Below, in pieces: positions 18,301 through 27,635 of a DNA stretch of 64,000 nucleotides. Position 1 is the stretch's first letter; each line of letters opens with the position of its first letter. The stretch is from Amanita rubescens (Eukaryota; Basidiomycota; Agaricomycetes; Agaricales; Amanitaceae), in contig WION01000038.1 of the NCBI GenBank assembly GCA_015039365.1, positions 62,001-126,000 of the forward strand. The letters are read 5' to 3'. Below the pieces are notes generated by a model. It had not been told where the DNA came from and searched no databases. It was given only the letters and a program-made list of their open reading frames with translations. The translations under genes and the position numbers were made by a program.

Positions 18301-21246
18301 CATGAACCTATAGCCTTTGGTTCCTGATTCATATCCTACAAAAGTACATAAAACGGATTTTTCGGACAGCTTATCCGGTCTCCGTTGATCAGGGATAAAT
18401 ACCCAGGCTTCACATCCAAATACTCGAAAGTATGATACGTCTGGTTTTTTATTAAGAAGATTTTCCAGAGGGGTCTTCCATTTAGTCCTTTTTAGGGGAG
18501 TGCGGTTGTACACATGCACAGCCGTTCTGAATGAGAACTCCCACCAAGATTTCGGACATCCTGCGTCTAATCGCATAGCCTCAGCTTTGTCTGACAAAGT
18601 CTGATTCATGCGTTCAACGCGACCATTTTGTTGTGGGGTGTAAGGAGCTGTCTGTTGATGTTTAATTCCTTTGGATTTAAGGAATTCTTCAAAGGCTTTA
18701 TTTACAAATTCCCCCCCTCGATCAGAACGGAGGTGAGAAATAGGTTGTTTAGGATCTACAAACTCATTATACCATCCGGTAAAATATTCTAGAGTTTGAT
18801 CTTTGGTTTTTAATAAACCAATCCACGTATACGAGGTGAAATCGTCAACGATTACACCTATATATTTGTATTTGTGGTAAGATATGGCCGGTACGGTCAT
18901 AAGATCCATATGGAGTAACTCGAAGGGACGAGTAGCTCTCTTCGAAGACAGTTTATAAGGTTTTGCCTTCATTTTGCCTTTTAGACAACCTTCACAACGT
19001 AGTTTTCCTTCTGGAAGTGTAACTTCTTTCCATCCATTGACATTCAACGGTATCTTTGAAAAGACTTCGTTGGATGGATGACCAAAACGTTTATGCCAGG
19101 TCTCGTAGTCTAATAGTTTTTCTATAGACTCTGCGTTCGGTTTCTTTATCGGTCTTCCAAGAATTAATTTAGAATTCCTGTTGGCTAAGCCAGGACCAGA
19201 AACCAATGTAGGATTCATGATAATGATCCTTCCACGAGCGTAAACTAATGTATCTTCGGGCATAAGATAATGTCCCTCGATACACGTTCTACCCGAGTCT
19301 GTAAAGGAAAAGACTACCATCTTTTCATCTTGTTTGCAAGTTAATCCTTGTCGGATCAATCTGCCGTTTGAAATCAAGCGTGCAGTTGCCCGTGGCATAT
19401 ATAATACCGGGAAGAGCTTTACGAGTGTTACTTCACCTGTGGATAACTTGTGTTCAAGAATAACTGTGCCAAGTCCCTCAAGACGGTCTAAACCATTAGC
19501 AGTTTTAACACTGTGGTTTTCATTTGCAGGAAATTCTCTGTATTCAGAGAAGTCTTTCCTACTAAAGGTAAAGTGATCGGATGCACCGGAGTCACACATC
19601 CATAGTGTGTCTCCAGTACGTTTCTCAACACATTCCGGACAGGGACATGTCGGATGTACTTTATCCTTAAATTTTCTTTTATTTACCGCTAAACATGTAA
19701 AAGGTTTTTTAAACATGTTACCAATATTATATGATCGTTCAATCATATTTGCATTATAAATGGCAGTGTCACACGTCTTATCTCTTACGAGGCAGTTTTC
19801 GTCTAAATTTTCTTTATAATTTATACTATCATATAGTACAGATTGTTCAAAGAAGGAATTTATAGTACGACGATGATGTCCCAATTTAGGGAACACCATT
19901 TTCATTGCTGCCTCTATAAAGAGAAAGTTAGCCATTTCCAACTTCTTAATGGTTTCATACCATTGTTCGCCGTTGTCTTCATAGTAATAATCGTCATAAT
20001 ATAGTTCAGCTTCCTGATCTATATCCATGTTTTTATAGTCGATATCGTCTGACGATATCCCCATTCCTCGATTCGATTTATAGGACTCAAAGTCCAATTC
20101 ATCATTTTCTCTTTGTTTGCCTTTGCTAGAGCCGGCAACTGGCTCAGTGATGTTATAAGGCCCAATACGGGCGACGGTATGCGCAGAACTCATAGTATGT
20201 TCTGCTGCTTTGGCAGCCTTCTTCTCGGCTGCATCTGCCTTTCGGCGTTCTCGGTTCCTCTCCCAGTTAGGACCACGTGTTTGGCCCTCAACTTTACCCG
20301 GCCAATTTTGATTTGCCGGAGGAGCAGTAGGAGCCGGTGTCTGAGCGCCTTGTGGAGGCCTAGAATAAGGCCTCCCCCCACGTCCACGACCTGCTCCGCG
20401 GCCACGTCCGCGAGCACGTCCTCGTCCTCGACCACGTACTTGTTGCCATGGTTGCTGCTGTTGTTGCGACGAATTTGCCGTCGCAGCAGATTCAGGGTGC
20501 CTTCGGCGCCACTCATTCTGAATTAAGGGAAGTATCCCTTGGATCGTAAGATCCGATGGTTCTGTTGTGGCAAGAACCACAGCGGCAAAATTGTCCCAAT
20601 GACGGGGGACTGCAGAAAGTACAATCATTGCCTGTACATTTTCAGGCAATATGATTCCGTTAGATGATAAGCGGTTTATGATTGCGAGGAGGTCGTTTAA
20701 GGATTGTGTGGGATCCTTTTTATCTTGAAACTTCCAAGTAACGGCTAATTGGAAGTCATTATAGATACCGGCAGACGTTGTCACACCGTATTGGTTTGCT
20801 AAATTCCGCCATAAAACTCTGGCGGCATTTACTTCTGAATTGATCTGCTGTATGGTTGCAGAACATTTCATATTTATGGATCCGAGGATGCGATCATCCT
20901 CAACAACCCAATCTTCAAAAGCCTTTTTGACGGCCTTTGCATCATCAACCATTTGTTGGGTGATAGCCGGTTCACCCTCAACGGCTGGGATTGCAGGTGT
21001 TGCAGGATGTGTACCATGTGCGGCAACTGCTGCTACCGCAGGTTGTGCAGTTATGGCTGCACGAACACCTGTATCGATGAAGAATTGTTGTAGCGGAGAA
21101 ATCCGCGGAGGATGAACATAATCATCCTTAAGGTACTGAAATAGTCCCTTTGTTTGTAATAGGAAACGCATCATGCGTTCCCATTCTTTATAATTAGTTC
21201 CATTCAAAACGGGAATGGAACTAGGAATCGTCAAGTCGTTAGACAT
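15400..21246 (-). CDS. Ty1/copia Gag-Pol polyprotein, intact (1948 aa)
   Basis: One ORF with canonical copia domains. Gag has an Arg/Gly-rich tail (RGRGRGRARGRGRG) in place of a CCHC knuckle. Protease DSGASDHF is near residue 550, preceded by the Cys cluster CPCPEC. Pre-integrase shows WHKRFGHP and CEGCLKGK. The integrase D,D,E residues are in LHMDLM, SDRGGEF and RVERMNQ. A Ser/Arg/Pro-rich linker follows (17.4-18.1 kb). RT has YVDD near residue 1557, and RNase H has YADADW, STEAEY and DNQGA. The ATG at 21,246 begins one base after the stop codon of the upstream ORF. It is a close relative of the truncated copy at 25.5-27.2 kb and a more distant one of element 1. Confidence 0.96.
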   Translation of the reverse strand: MSNDLTIPSSIPVLNGTNYKEWERMMRFLLQTKGLFQYLKDDYVHPPRISPLQQFFIDTGVRAAITAQPAVAAVAAHGTHPATPAIPAVEGEPAITQQMVDDAKAVKKAFEDWVVEDDRILGSINMKCSATIQQINSEVNAARVLWRNLANQYGVTTSAGIYNDFQLAVTWKFQDKKDPTQSLNDLLAIINRLSSNGIILPENVQAMIVLSAVPRHWDNFAAVVLATTEPSDLTIQGILPLIQNEWRRRHPESAATANSSQQQQQPWQQVRGRGRGRARGRGRGAGRGRGGRPYSRPPQGAQTPAPTAPPANQNWPGKVEGQTRGPNWERNRERRKADAAEKKAAKAAEHTMSSAHTVARIGPYNITEPVAGSSKGKQRENDELDFESYKSNRGMGISSDDIDYKNMDIDQEAELYYDDYYYEDNGEQWYETIKKLEMANFLFIEAAMKMVFPKLGHHRRTINSFFEQSVLYDSINYKENLDENCLVRDKTCDTAIYNANMIERSYNIGNMFKKPFTCLAVNKRKFKDKVHPTCPCPECVEKRTGDTLWMCDSGASDHFTFSRKDFSEYREFPANENHSVKTANGLDRLEGLGTVILEHKLSTGEVTLVKLFPVLYMPRATARLISNGRLIRQGLTCKQDEKMVVFSFTDSGRTCIEGHYLMPEDTLVYARGRIIIMNPTLVSGPGLANRNSKLILGRPIKKPNAESIEKLLDYETWHKRFGHPSNEVFSKIPLNVNGWKEVTLPEGKLRCEGCLKGKMKAKPYKLSSKRATRPFELLHMDLMTVPAISYHKYKYIGVIVDDFTSYTWIGLLKTKDQTLEYFTGWYNEFVDPKQPISHLRSDRGGEFVNKAFEEFLKSKGIKHQQTAPYTPQQNGRVERMNQTLSDKAEAMRLDAGCPKSWWEFSFRTAVHVYNRTPLKRTKWKTPLENLLNKKPDVSYFRVFGCEAWVFIPDQRRPDKLSEKSVLCTFVGYESGTKGYRFMTSTNTLVISSQATFFENRFPRKGKTADIITEDLGPIWEAIPQEEPNRPPQNLDLDDLLPENRRRSPSRRRSPGLDRRGASPDRQQSDPSDDSNDDDDGDEFADRRRDFLDDNIQRQKEEREQERRDNYRRQRDDWKRGQGIDKQSRLRDQFKRQMSDMFKKRRTPEPFRRTPSPQVKEETPVPSRPITPIPYVSRSPSPRSPMNEDNPFSLNQRDRDEIENPFMTDREFDQFEQRQRDRFREFAQRLRPPPPIISDPGPPSVQIGPRRSGRFPVPRVQRDNAYGDKTPAQIEAEIQQKRDALREQLKDKTPSSSTQDPPSADRNPDRMNESASLLKEIFALKSELKTAEHDHLTRMINESGNEFLHFLLKAAVPLVDNIPYDYRDISKMRSSNPQLYKQWKIAMDDEFKSLQSRDIWELVDLPKGRNLIRCRWVFDLKTDGRKKARVVAKGFSQRPGLDYDETFSPVARYETIRILLATSVLENWDIQALDVKTAFLYGDLDEDIYMAQPEGFVVKGQESKVYRLRKAIYGLKQASYAWNKQADKSLKSLHFERCLSDSGVYVRKGKNTITICILYVDDILFMGNDDSTIVSIKKKFMEMWECRDLGKIKEYLRIQVNYNRDLGFLVIDQGPYALKVVKRFGLEDCKSVRTPLPAGYSPIKNEGECTPQERSYYQQIIGSLLYLALGTRPDIIYAVILMSQFSSNPSQEHIQKALYIVKYIAHTLNVKIVYSAKGNNKFRAYADADWAADRNTRRSINGYVLMLAGGAVAWTSRKQKTVALSSTEAEYISLSDATRQIAWVENLFYEIGAPIKSILLSVDNQGAIFWAQNPAQEHRSKHIDIRYHFVRELIETKKVVLEYIPTNEQNADLMTKNLSFEKVKFFRERLGLSLEEYPTSTNALIKRPDRLETEEIRDLTKFILDWQNLELDDIDRLSHKKLMELLDGLIDQQESDIDPFYDENIIDFK

Positions 21247-21247
21247 G

Positions 21248-21799
21248 TTAGACGAGGAAGGCGGAGGTGATGATTATGATATAGGCGGTTAGAAGACGCC
21301 AAAAGAAATGGAAGTTTCTTTGATTTTCGAGGTTTTCGACCTCTTGGTTATCTCTTTCGAGATTACGGCGTGTACGCCTATTTGCTATGTGTTGGGCTAC
21401 TGAGGTGCCCCTGGGTGGAATCCAAAGATCTAAGGTGGGCGGAACACCTTCTTCGATAGCTTCTTGTCGACGACGATGTATTATTTCGTCTTGTAAGGTA
21501 CGACCGTTTCTAAGTCGTTCAGCTAGGAAGTGATCTCTTCGATCGTGAACTGTGACAGGTCCACGAGTTGTGACACCGAATCTGGTGTCAGGATTGACAA
21601 CACGAACTATCGTCCTTTGATAGGACGAAGATGAAATTGGTGCCGGTGTATCAATAAAAGTCCGGTTCCCTAAGGTTAAGGGAAACGGTGGAATTGGAGC
21701 GTCGTAAGAAGGAGGTAATCTCCGGGCAGGAGGAAATGATTCTCCTTCCGCTTCGTAAACTGGTAACGGAGTACTAGTTTCAGAATCCAGTTTTCTTTC
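21248..21799 (-). CDS. ATG-less accessory ORF of copia element 2 (183 codons), probably spliced
   Basis: Open from just after an in-frame TAG at 21,802-21,800 to TAA at 21,250-21,248, with no methionine codon. The TAG is the end of TTCTCTTTTAG, a good 3' splice site, so the ORF is probably the second exon of a spliced message. A candidate first exon starts at ATG 22,052 (MSFTAFRDNPSF...). The product is Pro-rich at first, then Arg/Glu-rich and helical (AERLRNGRTLQDEI, HRRRQEAIEEG, NRRTRRNLERDNQEVENLENQ), and ends in a hydrophobic segment (WRLLTAYIIITSAFLV) that may span a membrane. Only one base separates its stop from the gag-pol ATG. No family is recognised. Confidence 0.5.
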   Translation of the reverse strand, partial: ERKLDSETSTPLPVYEAEGESFPPARRLPPSYDAPIPPFPLTLGNRTFIDTPAPISSSSYQRTIVRVVNPDTRFGVTTRGPVTVHDRRDHFLAERLRNGRTLQDEIIHRRRQEAIEEGVPPTLDLWIPPRGTSVAQHIANRRTRRNLERDNQEVENLENQRNFHFFWRLLTAYIIIITSAFLV

Positions 21800-22699
21800 C
21801 TAAAAGAGAATTTAATGAGCTTAAAGCTTAATTAAAGCTTAAAAGTCTAATTCGTCTTTATTAAGTTACCAGGGTGCCATAGACTAGAATGTCAGACTAT
21901 ATAGAGTTCCTCGGTTACGAGTACAGTCCATATTCGGTTAAACCAACCGACCCTGAGTAACTTAGTTACAAGCCAAGCTTTAATAAAGCTCAGGTCCACA
22001 GGTCCACTCGGTCTTGAAAGCTCGGATTATCCCTGAATGCTGTAAATGACATGCAAAAATCAATCGCTGGCTCAAGCACTCTTGGGCGAACCACGGTTTT
22101 ACCCGTTGCGATTGTAAATAGAAATAATGTCTGGTCCATAAACCCCCCAGACCATTATATAAGCACGACCGGTAACCAATATGAAACTTCTAAATGGGAT
22201 TATGGGATCACCATAGAGCCCAAACTTAGAATGATCCTAACGATCATTCCGACTAAAGGAGTCCATAAGGGCGCATCCTTAATAGACTGCGTGTACCACC
22301 CACAATGAGGTGTCAGCACGTCCTTTATACTAGAAGTTGCTAAATACGAGCCATATTGTATTCTAAAGCCTCTAGGGGCTTATGATGTTATATCGTGCAT
22401 GAATACCCCAGTCACATCACAGAGGGCAAGTATAACTCTGTGGGGGCCGACGTTGCCATGCCAGCGTCGAGAAACGTAGGTAGTACCCTTATCCCTGGGT
22501 GTCTAGGAGATCCCCCTAAAGCCCTAGGGTCCGGGCGCATGTCATTAGCACTTATGCCATATCAAGGATTTAGTAATATCAAGATGATAAGACCATATCA
22601 GGCTCGCTGCGATACTATACCAGTGGGACATCATGTCGGATGACGAGCAAGCGAGCGGCGATGTGGGTCCTGGCAATATCGACGGCGGGGCCCATAACC
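21800..22699 (-). other. untranslated leader of copia element 2
   Basis: Lies between the 5' LTR and the accessory ORF. It begins (minus strand) GGTTATGGGCCCC right after the LTR, where the primer-binding site should be. It contains perfect short stems such as AGCTTTA/TAAAGCT (about 21,974-21,990) and AATGATC/GATCATT (about 22,229-22,247), like the leader at 1748-2682. Confidence 0.5.
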
Positions 22700-23106
22700 T
22701 GACGAAGAAGACAGGTCTACGCGAGAGCGTGTCCACAGCATGAGCAGGTGCAATAGCTTACCTATTGCGATATGATCTTAGCACTACCCTTCGGCGTAGT
22801 AGTGATAGTAAGAGGAAGAGAATGGATTGTCCTATTCTACGATACAGGACAGGTTTATATACTAAGAGAGAACAAATATGTGTCTACATATGTGTAAGCG
22901 TATAGTATAGATGAGAAGATATGGCGTGCTAAGCACACCATAAGGTGCGATCATGAGTCTATCATGATGTCACCATGATATCATAATGAAGTCATTATGA
23001 TGTCATCTCTATGTCATACATAAAGGATGACGTGTGCGATATGAGTAACATTGATTGTAGTCAATCAGTAGTTAATCATTCTATAAATATAATTCTATAT
23101 TTAACA
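22700..23106 (-). repeat. 5' LTR of copia element 2 (407 bp)
   Basis: Same length and, by eye, same sequence as 14,971-15,377. It is followed by the target duplication CTTCC at 23,107-23,111, after which the KDZ exon resumes with AAAGAAACG. Confidence 0.95.
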
Positions 23107-25191
23107 CTTCCAAAGAAACGTGGAGCGCTTCGTTCTGTAAGTCATTGGAATCTCACTTTTATAGTATATGACTAAATTTTACACCAGCAAGGCAACGAGG
23201 AACAGGGCACCTGTTCAAGCCGATGGACCAACATGGATGACAATCTCACCTCCCGCATGTGGGGAGTCTTTGATGAAACGGGGGTTTTCTTGGCACTGTG
23301 TCGCCATGGGTTTGTTTTGCTGGTAGCCGACATGGTCCGCAGCGGTGAACTGTAAGTGGCCAATTTCTTCCGCATTTTTAAGCTAATTATCTATCTAGTG
23401 CTAAGTACCCATTAGCAATCACCAACGTCCTCCTTCAAGCGTTCGGCCCTGATCTCTGTATCGGTTACGATATTGGATGCAAGTTTGGAACAACAGTGAA
23501 GACTAGCCCGTTGGGCGATTTAGCCACTGAGCTCAACTTCCGATCGCTTGTCGGATCGTTCCATGGACACGCGCATGGACGAATATGTCAGTTGTCGCAT
23601 TTGGCGACATACGTTGAAGGCTTAGGCCTCGAAGACTTGGAAGGTTGTGAACGGTTTTTCTCAAAGTCAAACGCACTTGCGGCATTGGTTCGCTACGCAA
23701 GTGTCTTCCATCGGCAACAATCTATTGTGAATTACATGCAGCACATGGATAATTACGAAACGTATGCCAGCCTAAGTAAGATCGTCTCTGTTTAATTTAT
23801 TTCTCTATCAAATAAACACAATCTTTGACAGGCAAGTTTCTCGTGGATAATTACAAGCAAGCTTTGGGGATTTTACAGTCGGAACCTCTCTTACAAAAAA
23901 TGATGGAACAACATGGAATAACAGACCCAACTGTCTTCACTACGTGGCTAGCCGAGGAAAAGGCTTATTTAAGCCAGTTATTATCGGAGCCGCCGGAGGA
24001 AACGCTTGAGATGGAGTATTACCAATCTCTTGTTGAATTCTATAAATGCCAGTATGTAACCTGTGCTTCGATGCTAGCATCCCCGCTAAACGATCTCCAG
24101 AGAAGAACTTGATAAAGGAGCCATCTTCTACAACACTACTCCCAGCAATATTGGCCAGCGCGACTACACGAAATCCACCAAAACGAAGCGTCGCCATGAC
24201 ATTGAGAAGCGGGACAATTGCCTTAAACGTGTCCATGAGCTTGAAGCGAAACTGCATGTCATGCAACGATGGGAGCCGGGCTCAACGCAATGGAAAGCGG
24301 CGGCAGAAAAAGTTACACTTCGCGAGTACCGAAGAGCCATCGACAAGCTCGAAAGTTTGGTTGTAGCGCGGCTTTTCGAACTCTCAAAGATGAATAAGTC
24401 TCAAACCTGTAAGTTCAGCTAGAACTGTAATCAATTTCGTCCTAATATATGTTCCAGGTTATAAGCTACGACGACACATTGCAAATGCTCTGAAAGCAAG
24501 ATCGAAGGCTATCAAGGCCGCGCTTGAGAAGTACAACACAACCGTGGCTGCCTGCACCCCCCTCGCGCCCCAACTCACCTGGGACGACATTGTCGATTAC
24601 GCATTCCTGGCCGATTTTGACCTCCTCCGTGATACCCGGGATGATGTTCATCAGAAACCATGGGCTTCTCAGACAATCAGGGTCATCTGTGATCAATACT
24701 TCAGAATGCAACGTGCGCGAGAAGAGATTGACCGGCTAAACGTTGAGATTCGCCGAGTCGTTACTTACATCGCTGACGAGACAACTTTCCTACGGGCGAA
24801 AGAGAGTTCTCTAGCACAAACGAATCCGTTGCTAGCGCATCAAATAGCTCTTTACCGACTTGAGCGAGGCCGGGCTAATACCACACATTCTACACGCTTC
24901 ACTAAGTTGGCGAAGAACTCCAAGTTCACGGGACAAGTAACGAAAGGGCGGAGTATCCACCTGCCCACCATATCTGTGGAATCACGTGACGAAACCTCCA
25001 GTGATATTCATATTGACGAAGACAATGCTGAGGATGAGGAGGATGAGGAGGATGAGGGCGATGACGAGGACGAGGACGAGGAGGACGATGATGAAGAACA
25101 GGAGGAGGAAGCTTTTGACATTGCTTACGAAGTCATCAAAGTTACTTCCGATGATCATTTTCTGCATCAGGACGATCACCACGACTGGTAG

Positions 25192-25501
25192 AGGCTAAGT
25201 ATTTGTATTTTCATTATTTCATGCGCTATGTACCCTGCTATATAGCTTGATGACAAAGATGAATGTTAGACTTGCTGTACAGTTAGAAATCTCTCACGTG
25301 GCAGTGGCGGAGGTGCCAGAAAGGTGTTTTACATAAGCTATCACGTGGGTATAAACTGATCTAGGCAGGGACAAGTGAAAAAACGATTTTTTATAACGGC
25401 AAATATTGAAAGTGAGAGACAAAGCGAAGAACGCTGCTAACTAACAATGGTGACTCAATGAGTCACCACTGCTAATTTGCAAGATTTTGCCGGCTGAACA
25501 G
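25192..25501. other. 3' flank of the KDZ gene with a 21-bp bZIP-site palindrome
   Basis: No gene. At 25,448-25,468, TGGTGACTCA and its exact complement are separated by one base. This perfect palindrome holds back-to-back TGACTCA and TGAGTCA cores. The stretch may include the KDZ element's outer end, but no matching left terminus was found. Confidence 0.5.
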
Positions 25502-27228
25502 GTGGAAGATTGCAATGGATGACGAATTTAAATCTCTTCAATCTAGAAATATTTGGGAGTTAGTTGATCTTCCAAAAGGACGAAACCTGATCAGATGTCG
25601 TTGGGTTTTCGACTTAAAAACCGATGGATGCAAAAAAGCTCGCGTCGTAGCTAAAGGTTTTAGTCAACGTCCCGGATTAGATTACAACGAAACATTCTCG
25701 CCTGTAGCGAGATATGAAACAATCCAAATACTTCTGGCTACATCAGTGCTTGAAAACTGGGATATACAAGCCCTAGATGTAAAAACTGCCTTCTTATATG
25801 GCGATCTTGATGAAGATATTTACATGGCCCAGCCAGAAGGTTTCGTTGTAAAAGGACAAGAATCTAAAGTATATAGGCTGAGGAAAGCCATATATGGATT
25901 GAAACAGGCATCATATGCCTGGAATAAACAAGCTGATAAATTGTTGAAATCGTTGCATTTCGAGCGATGCTTGTCTGATTCTGGCGTTTACATTCGTAAA
26001 GGCAAGAATACTATCACGATATGCATATTGTATGTCGACGATATACTCTTTATGGGAAATGACGATTCCACCATCGTATCCATTAAAAAGAAATTTATGG
26101 AGATGTGGGAATGTCGTGATCTTGGAAAGATCAAAGAGTATTTACGAATCCAAGTCAATTACAACCGTGATTTAGGATTCTTAGTCATAGATCAAGGTCC
26201 CTATGCCTTGAAGGTTGTTAAGCGATTTGGACTTGAAGATTGCAAGTCTGTACGCACACCGTTACCTGCTGGGTATGCTCCTATAAAAAATGAAGGAGAA
26301 TGCACATCACAGGAACATTCTTATTATCAACAGATAATAGGATCCCTTCTATATCTCGCCTTAGGAACTAGGCCTGATATAATCTATGCAGTAATTTTGA
26401 TGTCCCAATTTTCATCAAACCCGTCCCAAGAACACATTCAAAAAGGCTTGTATATAGTCAAATACATTGCTCATACCTTAAACGTCAAAATTGTTTATAA
26501 TGCCAAAGGCAATAATAAATTTAGAGCCTATGCTGATGCTGACTGGGCCGCTGATCGTAATACACGACAATCTATAAATGGTTATGTCTTAATGTTAGCT
26601 GGTGGTGCGGTAGCTTGGATGAGTAGAAAACAAAAGACTGTAGCTCTGTCTTCGACTGAAGCAGAATACATATCTTTATCAGATGCTGCAAGACAAATTG
26701 CATGGGTTGAAAATCTATTTTACGAAATAGGTGCACCCATTAAAAGCATCTTACTTAGCGTAGATAACCAAGGCGCTATATTTTGGGCACAAAATCCTGC
26801 ACAAGAACATCGTTCCAAACACATCGATATTCGTTATCATTTCGTTCGTGAGTTGATCGAGACTAAAAAGGTAGTCCTCGAATATATACCAACAAACGAA
26901 CAAAATGCGGATCTCATGACTAAGAATTTATCCTTTGAAAAGGTCAAATTCTTTAGAGAACGATTGGGACTTTCATTAGATGAATATCCAACTTCAACAA
27001 ATTCTTTAATCAGAAGACCAGATAAAATGGATTCTGATGAAATCCGTGATTTGACGAAATTGATTCTTGATTGGCAAAATCTTGAATTAGATGGAATAGA
27101 CCGTCTATCACATGAGAAGTTGATGGAACTTCTAGAAAATCTTCTTGATGAATTTGAATCGGCTATGGATCCTTTCTATGATGAAAACATCATAGACTTT
27201 AAATAAAGGATATCTAAGCGAAGGGGTG
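25502..27228 (+). pseudogene. 5'-truncated copia fragment (RT-RNase H part, 563 codons)
   Basis: Similarity to copia element 2 starts abruptly at TGGAAGATTGCAATGGATG (about 25,502) and continues without a stop through RT (YVDD), RNase H (STEAEY, DNQGA) and the element's C-terminus, ending at TAA 27,206, then polypurine tract and LTR. A few substitutions separate it from element 2 (for example RDIWEL to RNIWEL early on). LTR, leader, Gag, protease, integrase and the start of RT are missing, so it cannot be autonomous. A retroelement lacking its whole 5' part is better explained by deletion or recombination than by insertion. Confidence 0.95.
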
Positions 27229-27635
27229 TGTTAAATATAGAATTATATTTATAGAATGATTAACTACTGATTGACTACAATCAATGTTACTCATATCGCT
27301 TGCATCATCCTTTATGTATGACATAGAGATGACATCATAATGAATTCATTATGATATCATGGTGATATCATGATAGACTCATGATCATACCTTATGGTGT
27401 GCTTAGCACACCATATCTTCTCATCTATACTATACGCTTACACATATGTAGACACATATTTGTTCTCTCTTAGTATATAAACCTGTCCTGTATCGTAGAA
27501 TAGGACAATCCATTCTCTTCCTCTTACTATCACTACTACGCCGAAGGGTAGTGTTAAGATCATATCGCAATAGGTAAGCTATTGCACCTGCTCATGCTGT
27601 GGACACGCTCTCGCGTAGACCTGTCTTCTTCGTCA
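27229..27635 (+). repeat. 3' LTR of the truncated copia fragment (407 bp)
   Basis: Starts TGTTAAATATAG and ends CTTCGTCA, the same length as the element 2 LTRs but with several substitutions (for example ATCGCTTGCATC for ATCGCACACGTC, and GATCATACC for GATCGCACC). It is therefore an older or different copy. Confidence 0.95.

Larger units (their letters stand above)
14971..23106 (-). mobile_element. complete Ty1/copia retrotransposon 2 nested in the KDZ gene
   Basis: 8136 bp bounded by two 407-bp LTRs and flanked by the 5-bp direct repeat CTTCC (14,966-14,970 and 23,107-23,111). Contents in reading order (minus strand): 5' LTR, ~900-bp leader, ATG-less accessory ORF, gag-pol ORF, polypurine tract, 3' LTR. 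It interrupts exon 5 of the KDZ transposase. All parts needed for an autonomous element are present. Confidence 0.97.
13654..25191 (+). pseudogene. KDZ (Kyakuja-Dileera-Zisupton) transposase, split by a copia insertion
   Basis: Exons: 13654-13813, 13872-14058, 14108-14313, 14362-14561, 14606-14970, then after the retrotransposon 23112-23136, 23188-23351, 23399-23775, 23832-24051, 24101-24408, 24458-25191. All introns are 44-60 bp GT-AG and all phases close, so ignoring the 8.1-kb insertion and one copy of its target duplication the frame is open for 981 codons. KDZ hallmarks: CPACSYKL followed by LVTMDGNNSLKR in exon 5; SRWTNM and MWGVFDETG; YDIGCKFG, SFHGHAHGR and GLGLEDLEGCERFFS in exon 7. 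The C-terminus has coiled-coil-like helices and a long Glu/Asp tail (about 25,010-25,110). A full-length KDZ protein is about 1000 aa, so it was probably complete before insertion. It would mobilise a class II element; terminal inverted repeats were not located. Confidence 0.92.
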
